A stretch of 64,000 nt of DNA, taken from NCBI GenBank assembly GCA_011634665.1, contig WAEK01000002.1:951001-1015000 (forward strand). Reading direction: 5' to 3'. Under the pieces are notes generated by a model that searched no databases, was not told the origin of the DNA, and saw only the letters and a list, made by a program, of their open reading frames with translations. The first letter of the stretch is position 1; the number at the start of each line of letters is the position of its first letter. The position numbers were made by a program, and so were the translations under genes. Shown here piece by piece: positions 43,608 to 60,139 of the stretch. Origin of the DNA: Mortierella sp. BCC40632. Taxonomy: Eukaryota; Mortierellomycota; Mortierellomycetes; Mortierellales; Mortierellaceae.

Positions 43608-45113
43608 ATGATGACCGACCCAGTTCTACCGCCTATCTCTGCACCCATTCTTGTCCCAGGTACCCAGCAGGAGCCGACCATGCCCCCATCTCGGCCTTCG
43701 GGCTTAGAGACTCGTCGAATTAGTAGCCCTGGTGTGCTCTCGTCCCCAGCAAGTCCTTTGACTATTTCAACCAGTTGCGGCAGTGCCGGAGGCAGCCAGA
43801 TGAACGGGAACATGACAGGAGCCGGATTGGGCGCCACAGGAGGAGCTCTGATTTCACCCGGCAGCATCAGTCATCCACACCACGTCATTCAATCCATGGA
43901 CGGTTCACAGCAACGACGGTTCCCCAGTATTGGGGGAACCAAGAAGCTTTCAGCCGAGAATCAGACGCTCAAGGCCAAGATTGCAGAGTTGGAACGGTAT
44001 CTGACGGGGTTGAAGGAGGAGCTCATCTTGGCTCACCGTCAGATCCATACCAAGAACCAAGAGGCCAAAATCTCACAGGAACGTAAGGCAGTCGAGATCC
44101 ATGAGCTTGGTCAGCACATTCAACGATGTGAGGTGGATCTGGTTGCCAAGGCAACCGAATGTGAGGCTCTTCAACAACGACTCCAGTATCAGGCCAAGGA
44201 GCAAATGACAAAGCTGAAGCAAATCGACATGCTGGAAACCGAGATACGAGACTACAAGCGCCTGTCGGCTGGAAGTACTGGGATTGGGAGCATCAACAAC
44301 ATCAGGAGCAGTAGCAGTAGTATGAACACGACGGAAAGTGTTCGGTCTTCGACTAACCTGAGTGAAGCAGCCTTGTCGGCACAAGAGGAGATCAAGACCC
44401 TAAGGAGAGAAAATTCCAAGAAGGATAAGCAGATCCAGGAGCTCCTCAATAAGGTAGCTCGTCTAGAGTCCCTGTCCCTGCAAAGAGCCTCCACGGCCTC
44501 ATTCTTAGCTGCAGCCACCAACCGGGGCAATGGCAACAAGTCCTGGGTCACTCACCAGTCCCAGGGCAATTCGGCATCTGGGATTAACAGCGTTGGTTAC
44601 GACGTCTCGAATGAACATCAAAAGTTGCTGATCAAGTACCAGGCCTTGCGCCTTACCCAGGCCCTAGCATCCGAGTGTATTGACGCTCTCGAGACAGAGA
44701 ACGGTGAACTCAGGGCCCAATTATCGGGTGTGGACGGTCTTAGTCCAGACACCAACGTGAGTACAGCGCCTGCCACCCCACTCATCGGATTGTCCCCAAT
44801 GCCCGTCAAGGCCCGCTACTACCCTGCGGCAGCGCGCTTGACACCATTGGATACTTCTGATGCCACCTGCTCAACCCCTCTTATATCTTCATCTTCGATC
44901 TTCTCGTCCTCTCGCTCGGTTCAATCGAATTCCAGTTCCATTTCCTCTCCTAGTAGTACCCCTAATACAGCTACATCGCCTACCTCTGGTTCTGCTCCGG
45001 CCTTGACCCGCAAGTCTTCTCTCCGTTACTCAAAGGATGTCTCTTCTCTCCCACTCTCGCCTACAACAATGGCTGCCGTCATGGCGACGGGCCCTCCAAT
45101 CCCGTCTGCATGA
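43608..45113 (+). CDS. Coiled-coil protein of unknown function
   Basis: This is a single exon of 501 residues starting at ATG 43608 in an ACACC...AAAAGATG context; a second ATG follows directly. The N-terminal 100 residues are Ser/Pro/Gly-rich. Residues about 115-230 form a long coiled coil (LSAENQTLKAKIAELERYL and on), with a second from about 260 to 300 and a third short one near 390 (ALETENGELRAQL). The last 110 residues are a Ser/Thr/Pro-rich tail with many SP and TP sites. The composition suggests a phosphorylated scaffold. I do not recognise a family, and no catalytic motif is visible. Confidence 0.8.
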   Translation: MMTDPVLPPISAPILVPGTQQEPTMPPSRPSGLETRRISSPGVLSSPASPLTISTSCGSAGGSQMNGNMTGAGLGATGGALISPGSISHPHHVIQSMDGSQQRRFPSIGGTKKLSAENQTLKAKIAELERYLTGLKEELILAHRQIHTKNQEAKISQERKAVEIHELGQHIQRCEVDLVAKATECEALQQRLQYQAKEQMTKLKQIDMLETEIRDYKRLSAGSTGIGSINNIRSSSSSMNTTESVRSSTNLSEAALSAQEEIKTLRRENSKKDKQIQELLNKVARLESLSLQRASTASFLAAATNRGNGNKSWVTHQSQGNSASGINSVGYDVSNEHQKLLIKYQALRLTQALASECIDALETENGELRAQLSGVDGLSPDTNVSTAPATPLIGLSPMPVKARYYPAAARLTPLDTSDATCSTPLISSSSIFSSSRSVQSNSSSISSPSSTPNTATSPTSGSAPALTRKSSLRYSKDVSSLPLSPTTMAAVMATGPPIPSA

Positions 45114-45568
45114 GGATGCGAGTCGGGTATGGGACAAGAGTCCTCGCTCCTACTGGCGCTTTATCTCCAGGGACCATTCGTCACCATATCGCTCATCGCT
45201 TTTTTGCAGTACCTTGCGCTTTTGTGAACTGGCAATCCGGTCTCCTTTTTCATCTTTCTTTTTCTTTTTTTTAAACTTTTTAAACTATTTTTTTGTCATC
45301 AGATCATCTCTCTCCTCCAGTCTTTTTTTTTTTTTGGGAACTTTTTTTCCGTGCCCCCTTATTTTTTCCTTCCTTCCTTTTTTTTTTTTTTTTTCTTTCA
45401 AAGATACCACTGCACCATCTCTAGTAACCAGTATTTATTTATTTATTTTCATCTTTCTTTCCTCTTTCCTCTCCTCCTCCTATAATGAAGTAAAATACCA
45501 ACTATAATTCCTATTTTATATAATTTATAAAAAAGAAAAAAAAAAGTCGTTTCTCTCTTTCACGTTTC

Positions 45569-46934
45569 TTATTGCATACAGGTTCTCACAGCCCGCTCCA
45601 AAACGTTCTGTGTCCGGTGTCTCAAAGCATCGGCCTCACAATGCACCTGGAAGGTCGCACAGTCAACCGTGGCGGCCACTCCATCCATCGTGATCTCAAT
45701 CGTCTTGGTACTGTAATCCTCTTTCAAGTTCTCGGGTCCAAACTGACTACTAAAGAACATGACCAAATCTTGAAACTCATCTTCCTCTGTCCGATCGATC
45801 AACAAAAGTCCCTGACGGGGGTTCATCGATTCCGAATCAGATCCAACTCCTGACGATAACTCTGCCAACGTGGAAGAAGTAGCCTCCAAGGGATTGGCCT
45901 CGGATTTGGAACTCGAAGACTCTTTTTTCTTTTCTTCATCTTTTTGGTCTTGAGAAATGGGTTGACCATGCGAGTGAGAGTGTTTGTGGTCAGACTTTGT
46001 CAATTTGACAGAGGCTGGACTGGATTCAATGTTGAGGATCACGGCAAGCACAGAGTCGGCAACCATATCATTCGTAGCATTTCCTGTCCATTCCAACAAG
46101 ACGTGATTCGCGTTGTATTCTTTGACATCTACCGTCTCGAAAACCTATTAGTTTCAAAAGGAAGAGAGAGAGAGAGAGAGAAAATAGTCAGATATAAGCA
46201 TTCAAAGAAGAAAGTAGGTTATGGAAGACTCTCTTTGGGAAGTTCAATTTTTTTTTTTTTTTTTTTTGAGGAATGGGATGGGATATCACATACTCTGACA
46301 GTTTTTCTCGCTTGTCAAGATCTCGTTCAAGTTCGTCAATCTTGCCAAACATTTGACGGAGATGATATTTTAGCAGAGTGAAAGAAGCATGGTAAGGTAC
46401 CATCTGTCGCTGAACCACTGCAGTTGTTTGAAGTCCATAGTCCTTGAGATCGTCCGTGTCCATGATCGTGTATTGAAAGTCCTTGACAACGACTACACCA
46501 GATACCAGAGAGTTATTTTCAGGAAAGGTAGAGGCCATTCGTCCGATTGTCTATAGTGAGTGGAAGAAACAATTAGCATTTGATACTCGTTCTATTTTTT
46601 TTTGGTCCGCGCAGGAAAGCAACTCCCTTTGTTCTCTGCTCAAATTTGGGTTAAGAGACAGAGAAAGAGAGAAAGAAAGAGAGAGGAAATCCTCTCCATG
46701 ATCCAGTGCATACCCGGGCGAGCTTCTCTCCTCTAAAGTATAGCTTGACAGTCTCAGTATTTCTTGGAGTAAAGATATGAATGACTTCGTCTCTTTCGTG
46801 GTATTTGCTGAGCAACGCACTCTTCAGACGACCCATCGCGTTGGTCTCACCATGGACCAAAATCTAAACACCCGAACACAAAAAAAGGTTATCGTTAGCC
46901 AGAGTCTATATAATCGCAGCAAAAACACAGTAGG

Positions 46935-46968
<34 letters not shown>

Positions 46969-48749
46969 AAATCTTACCACATAAGGTGCCTTGACCTCAT
47001 CGATAAAGGCGCTGTTTTGAGTATAGTCCACATGAGCCGAGAACGAGATATAGTCAACAGACATTCGAAGTTTGAGCTTTTGACCGTTCATTGTTTGAAT
47101 CTCATCAGGTTCATTCATCACATCCTTGGCGAGCGTGTTCTCTACACAGTATCCCGTAATCAACAATCCATTCTTCTTGTCCGTACACCAGCGCTCAAAC
47201 AGTTCACGCGACAGACCATTCTGAAGCATTCCAGGACTGGCCATCATCACACAGGGACCCGTATCGTCAAACATGTCCATGTTCTTGAGATGAGAGATAT
47301 GTTTGAAAACAAAAGGATTGGAGACTGCAAACTGTTTTCGGATCCTGGCGTTCATCATGTTGATGTAGGTTTGGTAAACTGTCATGCACTTTTTGGCAAG
47401 TGAGGAGGCATAGTACACAGGAATGGATTCGAGTTCGGGATGAGCAGCCCAGTATTCGTCCAACATCAAAAGCAATTCTTGAGCTTGACCCAGGGCAAAG
47501 ACGGGCAAGAGACATCGACCACCTCGTTGCACAATGTCATGGACCGTACTGGTGAATCGTCTCTCGCGGTCGATACGAGGTTCGTGACTCTGGACTCCAT
47601 AGGTGGACTCGCAGATGAGGACATCTGGTTGTACGTTGCTAGGCTTTTCGGCCGCCATCAAATGGCGATCTTCCTCGCGCGAGTAGTCTCCAGTGTAGAG
47701 GATCTAGAAAAGTATTTCGTCGGGGTAGCGGATAAAAAAAAGAAAAAAAGAAAAAAGGAAATGAAAGATAAACAGCCCTTAGTCTACTCTTCTCGAGTGA
47801 TACTAGATGAATGGTAGGTATTATTCGGGTTACCAAGACTCTCCTTTCTTCTTCTTCTTACCTTGACACCAGCAATCTCGATTAGGAACATGGCTGCTCC
47901 AAGCACATGTCCAGCGTTGTATCCAGTGAATTTGATTCCGTCCACATTCATCTCTTGATGATAATCCACCGTCTCGATCTTGTCATAACAGGCCGCAAGC
48001 TGTGCCTCATCGTAAAGCATTTCATTTGCTCCAACGTTGCTAGAAAAAAAAAATTCATCAAGTGTGATGTGATCGTCCGAAATGAGAAAAAAAAAATGTC
48101 GACTTAGTGACCAATGTTCCTGAGAACAAGAACTGGAGGAGGATCCACGTCGTTCCCAAAGATTTTTTTACCTGACTTTGACATAATCCGACAAGAGCCA
48201 CTTGAAAATGGCCTTGGTAGGATGGGTCATGAAAATCCTTCCTTTGAAAGACGTCTAACATTTAGACCACAAGAGACGAGGTCAAGTCAATCCCCAATAA
48301 CTTTGCAGAGCCGAAGCACTTATAATTTTTTGTTCACATACCCGCTCTGTGAAATAGGGCAATCCAGCAGCATGGTCCAAATGGAAACTAGTATTAAGTA
48401 GAGGGGAAGGAAAGAAAGAAGGAAAGAAAAGAGAAAGAAAAAAAAAAAAAAAAAAAAAGAAAAGAGTCAGGCCTATGCAAGCATATTTCTGTCGAATCGA
48501 ACTTTTGCCCAAAGGTGACTTTTTCAAGTTGAGCCTTACTGTGTGATCAAGAGGACATCAATCGAGGCAGGATCGATCTCATCAAAGAAAGGTAATCCAG
48601 AGATACCGCCCTGTCCTGGATGAATACCACAGTCCAACTAAATATGATAGGCAATGATGGTTGACATTGTCCATTGAACAATATGGCGGGGAAAAAGAGA
48701 GAGAGAGAGAGAAGGAAAGATATGTTATCACAAAGGCTCTCCTGGAAGG

Positions 48750-48788
<39 letters not shown>

Positions 48789-49010
48789 AAAAAAAAAGGG
48801 TCCGAAAGAAAGTTTGGGAGAAAACGCGTGTGCTTTATTCCTCTTGTTCATAGTCTGAGATGAAACAGGTAGTAGTACCAATACTGTCTTGCCCTTGTAC
48901 TTGAGGACGTGGCACGAACGGCCGACCTCACTTCCAGCGCCAAGAGGGGTTACTTCCATGAGATCACTCTCATCCCCGACGGGGAGTTCTGCTTTTCTCT
49001 TGTAAGACAT
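45569..49010 (-). CDS. YSH1: CPSF73/Ysh1 pre-mRNA 3'-end processing endonuclease
   Basis: Nine exons can be traced, starting 48879-49010, 48540-48637 and 48342-48387. [13 protein letters not shown] opens the metallo-beta-lactamase fold. The metal site [13 protein letters not shown] is built across two introns. [33 protein letters not shown] and [12 protein letters not shown] follow. The beta-CASP part has [29 protein letters not shown] and [10 protein letters not shown]; then [15 protein letters not shown] and [18 protein letters not shown]. The C-terminal domain has a His/Ser/Lys insert ([13 protein letters not shown]), long for the family. Ysh1 cleaves pre-mRNA before polyadenylation within CPF. 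The last intron join needs a GTGATA donor; the stronger GTATGT three bases upstream of it gives the wrong phase. Adjacent PRP28 is divergent. Confidence 0.95.
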
Positions 49011-49401
49011 GCTGTTGCTAGCCTTTTTCTTTTTCTTTTTCTTTTTCTTTTTGTTTGATTAAGCGAGAAAGAAGTCAAGTATCTCCCCTGTAGGTTGTTG
49101 CCTCTGACTTGATTCCAGTGTCCTGATATCCTAGCAATGTTCTTATTCCTCTGAATCGACTCTGTTTGTGAAAAGGGCTGCGCGGTGAATGGGGAGGGGG
49201 AGGGAGGGGGGAAGGAAGAGGAAGAGACAGATGAATGAAATGGGCTTTCGGTCTGCGATCTACCAGAACAGACGAGAGGAGTCCTGCTGTGGCTTGGCTA
49301 TCTCCGACCTGGTAGAGAGTACTTCCCAGTAGGCGAGGCGAAGCACATCTGATGCACTCTTTTCTAGTTCAGACATACACTTTTTCTCACCATCCCAACA
49401 A

Positions 49402-51929
49402 ATGTCCAACAGACAGAACGACTATAGACGCAGTGGAGGCGGAGCATACAGAGGCAGGAGCAGGAGTCCCGACCGGAACCGTACTCGAGACCTAGATGGT
49501 GGAGATCGCTACTCGGGTCGTGCAGGAGGTGGACGGGATCATCGTGACGGCCGTGATTTCCGAGATTCGCGAGAAAGTCGAGACTACCGAGACAACAGGG
49601 ATCGAGACTATCGCGATGGAAGAGATGGTAGAGACGGCCGATTTGGTGGCGGGCGATCCGATTTAAGGGATAGTCGAGACTACAGAGGATCTAGAGATAC
49701 CAGGGACAATCGGGATAATCGCGATAATTATCGGGATCCAAGGTCTTCCAGGGACGACAGACCAAAGGATTCTCCTCTTTCTACTCTAACCCACCAATCC
49801 GAGACTCCTGGCGGCAGTCCAATGGATACTGACCAGACTTCTACAGCTCAAAGGAAGGTGCCCATTTCCCTTGACGAGTTGATCAAGAAAAAGGAAGAGG
49901 AGAAGCAGGCACTTGAGAAGGTAGCTTTCTCGATTTTATTTTTTGTTTTATTAATGGTGGCACCGCATTTTTGTATCACTCTTTTTATATTCCTGGCTCA
50001 GTCTATTAACAGATAGTTCCCTCTTGTTACCATCTCATAATTCAATAGCCAAAGTTCCTGAGTAAGGAAGAGCGAGCACAGTTGGCCCTGGAGAAGCGCG
50101 CCAAGGAGGTAGAGGAAAAAAGGAAGCAGCAGGATCTTGATCGACAAAGGCGGCTTGAGTTCGACTCGAAGGCACGGAGTGAAGTCATTGACAATAACCG
50201 TTATGGATACGATAGCAGGATCAACGCGCGTGACAAGGCTGAACGTGATCGTGCTGCTGGAAAAACGAGCGGTCAAGAGGCGACTGAAGATCGCTCCTCT
50301 ATCTTTCTTGGTGATAAAGAAGTCGAGTCTGTGAAGGTAATGGCCAGTGTTTGTGATCTCGTACTTGATCTGGTCATCTTCAGGAATGACGCCTCTCCAT
50401 GGACGAAAACTAACTTTTTATCTCGTCCCTCCTCCCCTTTCCATCCTCGAACTATAGAAACGATATATGGGCATTGAAGAGAAGGAGAGAAAGGTTCGCA
50501 AACGCAACGACAAAAAGTTCGTGTTTGACTGGAACGCTGACGACGACACTTCGCGAGATCTAAACCCCATCTACACTCACAGGCACAGTGCCCAGCTCTT
50601 TGGCCGTGGACATTTCGCAGGTATTGAACTAAAGGACTCGAAGTCCCGCGATCAGTTCTACGACAAGTTAATGGCTGCTCGACGTACTGATTCAGAGATT
50701 GCTCGTGCAAGGTATGACAGTCATTCAGACACCTTTTATTATTATTACAAGGGAAATGGAGTACTTGATTCTATCAGACTAGCTTTTGTATACTTATAGA
50801 TTCTCTTTCTCCCCCTCCCCCCTCAATAGTGAGTTGGATGATCTCGCTGCACAAAAGGAACGCAAGGTCAACTACGCGGACCGTCACTGGTCTGACAAAC
50901 CTCTAGACCAGATGAAGGAGAGAGACTGGCGTATTTTCAAGGAAGATTTCAACATCTCTTGCAAAGGTACACTATCATTGATCCTATATAGCAGGAGCAA
51001 GGTAATGTCTCGTCATCGTTACCACGGTGTCATTATTTTAACCATGCCCCTTTATTTCTTGACCATTCTCCTGTTACATAGGTGGAAGTATTCCTAATCC
51101 CATCCGTCGCTGGGGCGAATCAACAATCGATAAACGAATTCTTACAGTCATTGAGAAGGTTGGATACAAGGAGCCCACACCCATTCAGCGTCAGGCTATT
51201 CCGATCGGACTCCAGAACCGTGATATTATCGGTATTGCAGAGACGGGAAGTGGTAAAACAGCCTCGTTCCTTATTCCAATGCTTCAGTTTATCTTTGATC
51301 TTCCAAAGCTCAACGAAGAAAACATGGTCCATGGTCCATACGCGCTTATTTTGGCGCCCACGCGTGAGTTGGCTCAGCAGATCGAGCAAGAGTCGCTCAA
51401 GTTCGCGACTCATCTTGGATTCAATTGTGTCTCCATTGTCGGAGGTCACGCAGTCGAGGACCAAGCTTTTAATCTTCGAAACGGAGCAGAGATCATTATT
51501 GCCACTCCAGGTCGTTTGAAGGATTGTTTGGAACGTCGTATTTTAGTTTTGAACCAGTGTACCTATGTGGTCATGGATGAGGCTGACAGGATGATTGACA
51601 TGGGTTTTGAAGCCGACGTCAACTTTATTTTGGATGCTCTCCCAGTCTCCAACTCGAAGCCAGATACGGATGAGGCAGAGGATGCATCCAAGATGACTAT
51701 GGCGATCGATGATGACTCTCGACAAAAGTACCGGCAGACAACCATGTTTTCAGCTACTATGCCTCCCGCTGTTGAGCGTCTCGCGAAAAAGTATCTGAGA
51801 AGACCAGCCGTTGTCACGATCGGTACAGCTGGTCAGGCTGTCGAGACGGTTGAGCAGCGCGTTGAGATGATTTCGGACGAGAACAGGAAGAAGTATGTCC
51901 TATCTATAAGTCGATGGATCCATGCATTG

Positions 51930-52008
<79 letters not shown>

Positions 52009-52601
52009 GTTGGAAGAGAGACTCAGGTGAACGATTGACTAACACTACCATGTTTAATCCCCCTTTTTGCTCTTTCTACTACCCTTCTAGGAACCGCTTG
52101 ATGGAGCTTTTGAGAGGACAGTTTGCTCCGCCAATGATCGTGTTTGTGAACCAAAAGAAGAGCTGTGATATGCTAGCCAAGATGATCAACGGCTCAGGAC
52201 TCCGGGCAACGACCCTCCATGGAAGCAAATCTCAAGAACAACGTGAGCTTGCCTTGGCACAACTCAAGAATGGCAAGAGTGATGTCCTAGTGGCGACTGA
52301 TGTTGCAGGTCGTGGTATTGATATCCAGAATGTGTCCTTGGTCCTCAATTATGACATGGCCAAGAACATTGAGGATTATACACATCGTATTGGTCGTACA
52401 GGTCGTGCTGGACGTTCTGGTGTGGCTATTACGTTTTTGGCGAATGACGATACAGATGTCATGTATGATCTCAAGCAAATGTTGATGAAGTCGACTCTCG
52501 CAACCATTCCTGCTGAACTCCGGAATCATGAGGCAGCCATGACTAGAGGAGGCGGTGGAGGACGCAGGAGAGGAGGAGGCGGTGGTGGAGATAAATTTTA
52601 A
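49402..52601 (+). CDS. PRP28: DEAD-box splicing helicase Prp28/DDX23
   Basis: Six exons (49402-49920, 50049-50336, 50458-50711, 50830-50966, 51082-51892, 52091-52601) join in phase to 839 residues. The N-terminus is an RD/RS-like tract rich in RDYRD and RDNRD, as in human DDX23. [19 protein letters not shown] and [20 protein letters not shown] blocks are typical of Prp28. Helicase motifs are present: [10 protein letters not shown] (I), PTRELAQQ (Ia), TPGRL (Ib), DEAD in [10 protein letters not shown] (II), SAT (III), VFVNQKK (IV), [12 protein letters not shown] (V) and [11 protein letters not shown] (VI). It displaces U1 from the 5' splice site. The C-terminus is Gly/Arg-rich. The last intron (198 bp) is stop-free and a multiple of three, with a (TTA)n run and a long T-run. 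Confidence 0.96.
51933..52009 (+). repeat. (TTA)n microsatellite and poly(T) in PRP28 intron 5
   Basis: About 16 TTA units run directly into about 29 T residues inside the last intron. In the retained form they would read as poly-Tyr and poly-Phe. Confidence 0.9.
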
Positions 52602-52821
52602 ATAAAGAAACGGTGGTTAACTCCACTTTTTTTTTTTTTTTTTTTTTTGTAAAGTACTTTGTCGAATACACTTTTACTCAAGAAGGCAAGTCAGATGTCA
52701 ACTATCACATTTGACCGATATTTAGTCGTTTCTCCAGGAGGGGAAAAATAAATAAATTGAAAAAGCAATTTCATTTGGAAAGTATCTATGCCCTACAGAG
52801 AGGGACATCTTCTAGCTTCTT

Positions 52822-53714
52822 TTATCCGCGACGACCTCCCTTAAGCGAAGCCTGACCAGGCGCCTTCATGCGACGGCGTCTTCGAGCAGCAGCAAGCTCC
52901 TCCTCCTTTGCACGGGCAGCCAATTGAGCCTCATCCTCAACATCTGATCCATATTGCTCGTCATCACTTGCCGAAGGTGTGCTCTTTTGTTGAGCCTTCT
53001 TGGCAGCCTTCTTCTTGGCCATCTCAGCACGACGTGCACGTCTAGCCTCCATCTCTGCCAACTCGTCATTGGGTCGAATGCTCTCAAAGATATCCATCGC
53101 CAACACCTTTTCCTGCACCGCCTTGGGGCACCCTTTCAGAGTAAGCTTGACGATCCAGAAGGGGATACGGAAAACAAACAAGTCTTTGATCTTGGGCGAG
53201 TGAATGTTGTCCAAGGTGAGCTCAATCTCCTCGCCATACTGATTGACGGCATACATGGGACCAGTTGTCTCGGGAGGAGGTGTGGCAGTCTCGGGAGTTT
53301 GACCTGCACGGCGTTGTCGTCCTGTCAAGGGCCCTTCAAGGCTCTTTTGATATTTCTCTCGAGTCATTTCCTTGTATTGCTCAATCATGTTCGACATACG
53401 ACGGCGTTCTTGCATGTACCCAACATAACGTCCCAAATATTGGAAGGCAGAGGCGATGAAAAACAAAAAGATGGTCACTGCCTTGAGACCCGGACGATGA
53501 CGACGGTAAAGATAGGCCGACCCACGCCAGCGGGGGACGCCATTCTTGAGGAAAAAGTCGTAACGTTCCCGCTTGCGATCGTCGCGAAGGATAGCAATGA
53601 TGCTGGAGAGACGAGCATATCTTTCCTGAGCTCCCTGGGCCTTGCTCTTGTCAGGACTGGATGTGAAGAGAGAAAGAAAAAAAAAAAAAGCGTAATTTTA
53701 GAACCTGCTGTCGG

Positions 53715-53753
<39 letters not shown>

Positions 53754-54181
53754 GATCTGTATAATGAACGGTTCTCCTCCTTCAGGTTCAGGGGGTGAGG
53801 TTAAGTGGGATGGATCGAGATACGACAAAAGAAACCTACTGCAAGGTGCGAGACTTTTTACGGAAGGCACGCTCGATGTCAGCCTTGGGGGTATCCTTTG
53901 AAACACCCATCCATGAGTAAAAGTTGGTCTCTGAGCCTTGGTCCTTCTCGAGTGCATCCACGAGGTCAAAGATCTCAAAGTCACCTAAGGATTGAGTTTG
54001 TGGAGAAGGAACACGGCAGCTGATCAGAAAAGACTGAAATGAAAAAAAAAATGGGCGCCTTCCTTCAGGGCAATGGCAACCGAGTATTAAGAAGCTTACC
54101 TTCTTCCCACGCAGCAACGCATTGGGCAAGGGCCAGCAAGGCCAGGGCCATCAACAATGCCAGGTTAAAGCTCCACCGCAT
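52822..54181 (-). CDS. ER J-domain membrane protein, Erj5/DNAJC1-like
   Basis: Exons 54100-54181, 53840-53984 and 52822-53656 join to 353 residues. The first exon is a clean signal peptide (hydrophobic run ending AQCVAA). The J domain reads NFYSWMGVSKDTPKADIERAF. Its HPDK motif is formed across the second intron. LSSIIAILRDDRKRERYDFF follows. A membrane helix (AVTIFLFFIASAFQYLG) comes next, then a cytosolic region with FWIVKLTLKGCPKAVQEKVL and a Lys/Ala/Arg-rich acidic-basic tail. The layout fits an ER-resident Hsp40 that partners the lumenal Hsp70 Kar2/BiP. The family's usual single membrane helix after the J domain is present. Confidence 0.88.
53718..53753. repeat. (TG)n microsatellite in intron 2 of the J-protein gene
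   Basis: About 17 GT dinucleotides lie within the intron between 53657 and 53839. Confidence 0.9.
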
Positions 54182-54745
54182 TGTGTGATGATAAAAAAAA
54201 AAAAAAGGATTGATGGAGAGATGAAAGAGATGATGAACAAGAGTGCTCAGACAGCGCGCTGAATAGACTTGCTGCAGCCTGCAGGAGAGTTGCACGTAGA
54301 ACCCCTTAAATGTGAAGGATGGATGGAGATTGCTGCCGTGCTCAGAACCCGTGGAGCCGTTTGAAAAGGAAGAGAGAGGTAATAAGAAGACCTACCCGAT
54401 GGACAATACCAGATCGGCTCTAGACAATCAAAAGTGTATGGCGTACAAGGGATGAAGAGCTCTCAACGCACATTATCTTTCCAAGACCCGCGTGCGTTTG
54501 TTTGTATGAACGAGGAAAGAGGGAAAGAGAGGAGTGTAAATCTGGCGCCAAACTTCCTTTGAACACCCCCCCCCCCTATATTCATAGCAAGTCTAGGATA
54601 GCATCCAAACCCTGTTGCGGACAGAATTGGTGACGAAATTACTCTTTTATAAAAACGATAAATAAGACTCTAAGCAATTGTTGTTGTTGTTTTTTTGTTT
54701 CTTTCTTTCATTTTTTGTTGTTCTCTCTGCTAACACAATGACTTG

Positions 54746-58647
<3,902 letters not shown>

Positions 58648-59097
58648 CTTGTAGAATTCAGCTGTGGACTGATTTGATGCAGACCGTTGTTGTACCCATC
58701 CGGTTTCAGTAACGAGCACAAGGGTTCAAGGGTCAGGGAGCAAGAAATAGAATCCGAGCCATAAAAAAAAAAAAAAAAAAAAAAAATGAATAGAAATAAA
58801 AATAATAACGATAAAAAATAAGAGTTAGATGAATGTAGGCTGTCATGTCGTGCCATGAAGCGGGAAGGGGGAAGGGAGGAGGAGTCGACTTTCTACCTGA
58901 TGTTGCTACTTGGTCGTGTCGAGATGTTCCTCTTTGTAGGAGATCAGAAATGCCTTCGGATGGATGGTCAGGTACACTCACACACACTACTCACTCACGC
59001 ACACACAACACAATCAGTTTAGAGATGGTGAGGGGTGAAATGCAGGCGAAGCCGGTGGATGAACTGGAAGGGAGGTGATGTCGGCGTGGAGAGAAAG

Positions 59098-59230
59098 AAA
59101 GAGAAAAAAAAAAAGAAGAAAGAAAAAGAGAGGGAGAGAAAACGGGCAAGCCCGAAGTGATAGAGAGTGAGTGAGAGTGAGTGAGAGTGAGTGAGTGAGA
59201 GAGTGAGTGAGAGAGTGAGAGCGAGAATGG
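59098..59230. repeat. GA-rich and (GAGT)n repeats
   Basis: A-rich and GA-rich sequence is followed by GAGTGAGT units (about 59165-59224) between the divergent ends of the SERCA and PH-domain genes. Confidence 0.75.
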
Positions 59231-59658
59231 AGAGAGTGAAAGGGAAACGGCGTCCTCGAGTCTTTTCGTACATGTTGCGCACGTTTGTACATATGGTTGG
59301 GCTCCTCTCAACATCGTTGTTCCTGACAAACTCCCGCCCCTGTCCTGTCCCCAGCCGTGTCCAGCTGTCCTCGAGTCAACGGTCGCCAGCCCAGCCCAGC
59401 CTAACGGTCTGCGCTGTTCATTCCCTCTCTTTCTCTCTCTCTCCTCAGACAGCGCCCCCCTCGTCGCACCATTTGATTGGTCCAGGTGGCAACAGCGCTA
59501 TTGTCTGTCTCCCACCACCCACAGGCCCATACTTGTACATAATCCACGCACACACACACACAACACGGACAAACAACACACAAAACACACATCCACGCTG
59601 GCTGTCTTCTCTTCATAAATTGCTCTATTCAAACAGTGCAGGGTCTCAAGAAATAGCT

Positions 59659-60107
59659 CTACCACACAAGTCTAAAGTCGACCAGCTCTGTTCCCAAGCC
59701 GCCGCCACCGCCACCGCCGCCCCCTACCTTCTCGAGAGGGGTTGGCAGCACGCTACTCTCAAATGAACGCCGCGACTGACTCTGGTTTGCACGACGGATC
59801 GCCCGCGCATGGTCAATCTCTTGTCGACGCATCATGTTGTCCCTATACTGATCGAGTGCCTCCTCAAGGTGCGCTGTCCATACCTCCAACAGATGTGCAG
59901 AATCCGTGAACGCATAGAGACTAAAGTCGAGCTCGGATGTGTCCACCTTTGCCGCTAACGGATGTCCCATGTTCACTCCATTCTGGCTCACAGCCAACGA
60001 GAGTGCATTCGCACCAACATCCACCTTTTCGTAATCCGGTGGCTGCACCCTTATTATATGAGCCAATGGAACTATCGCAATGACATCTCGTCTCTGTCGC
60101 GTTAACA

Positions 60108-60139
<32 letters not shown>

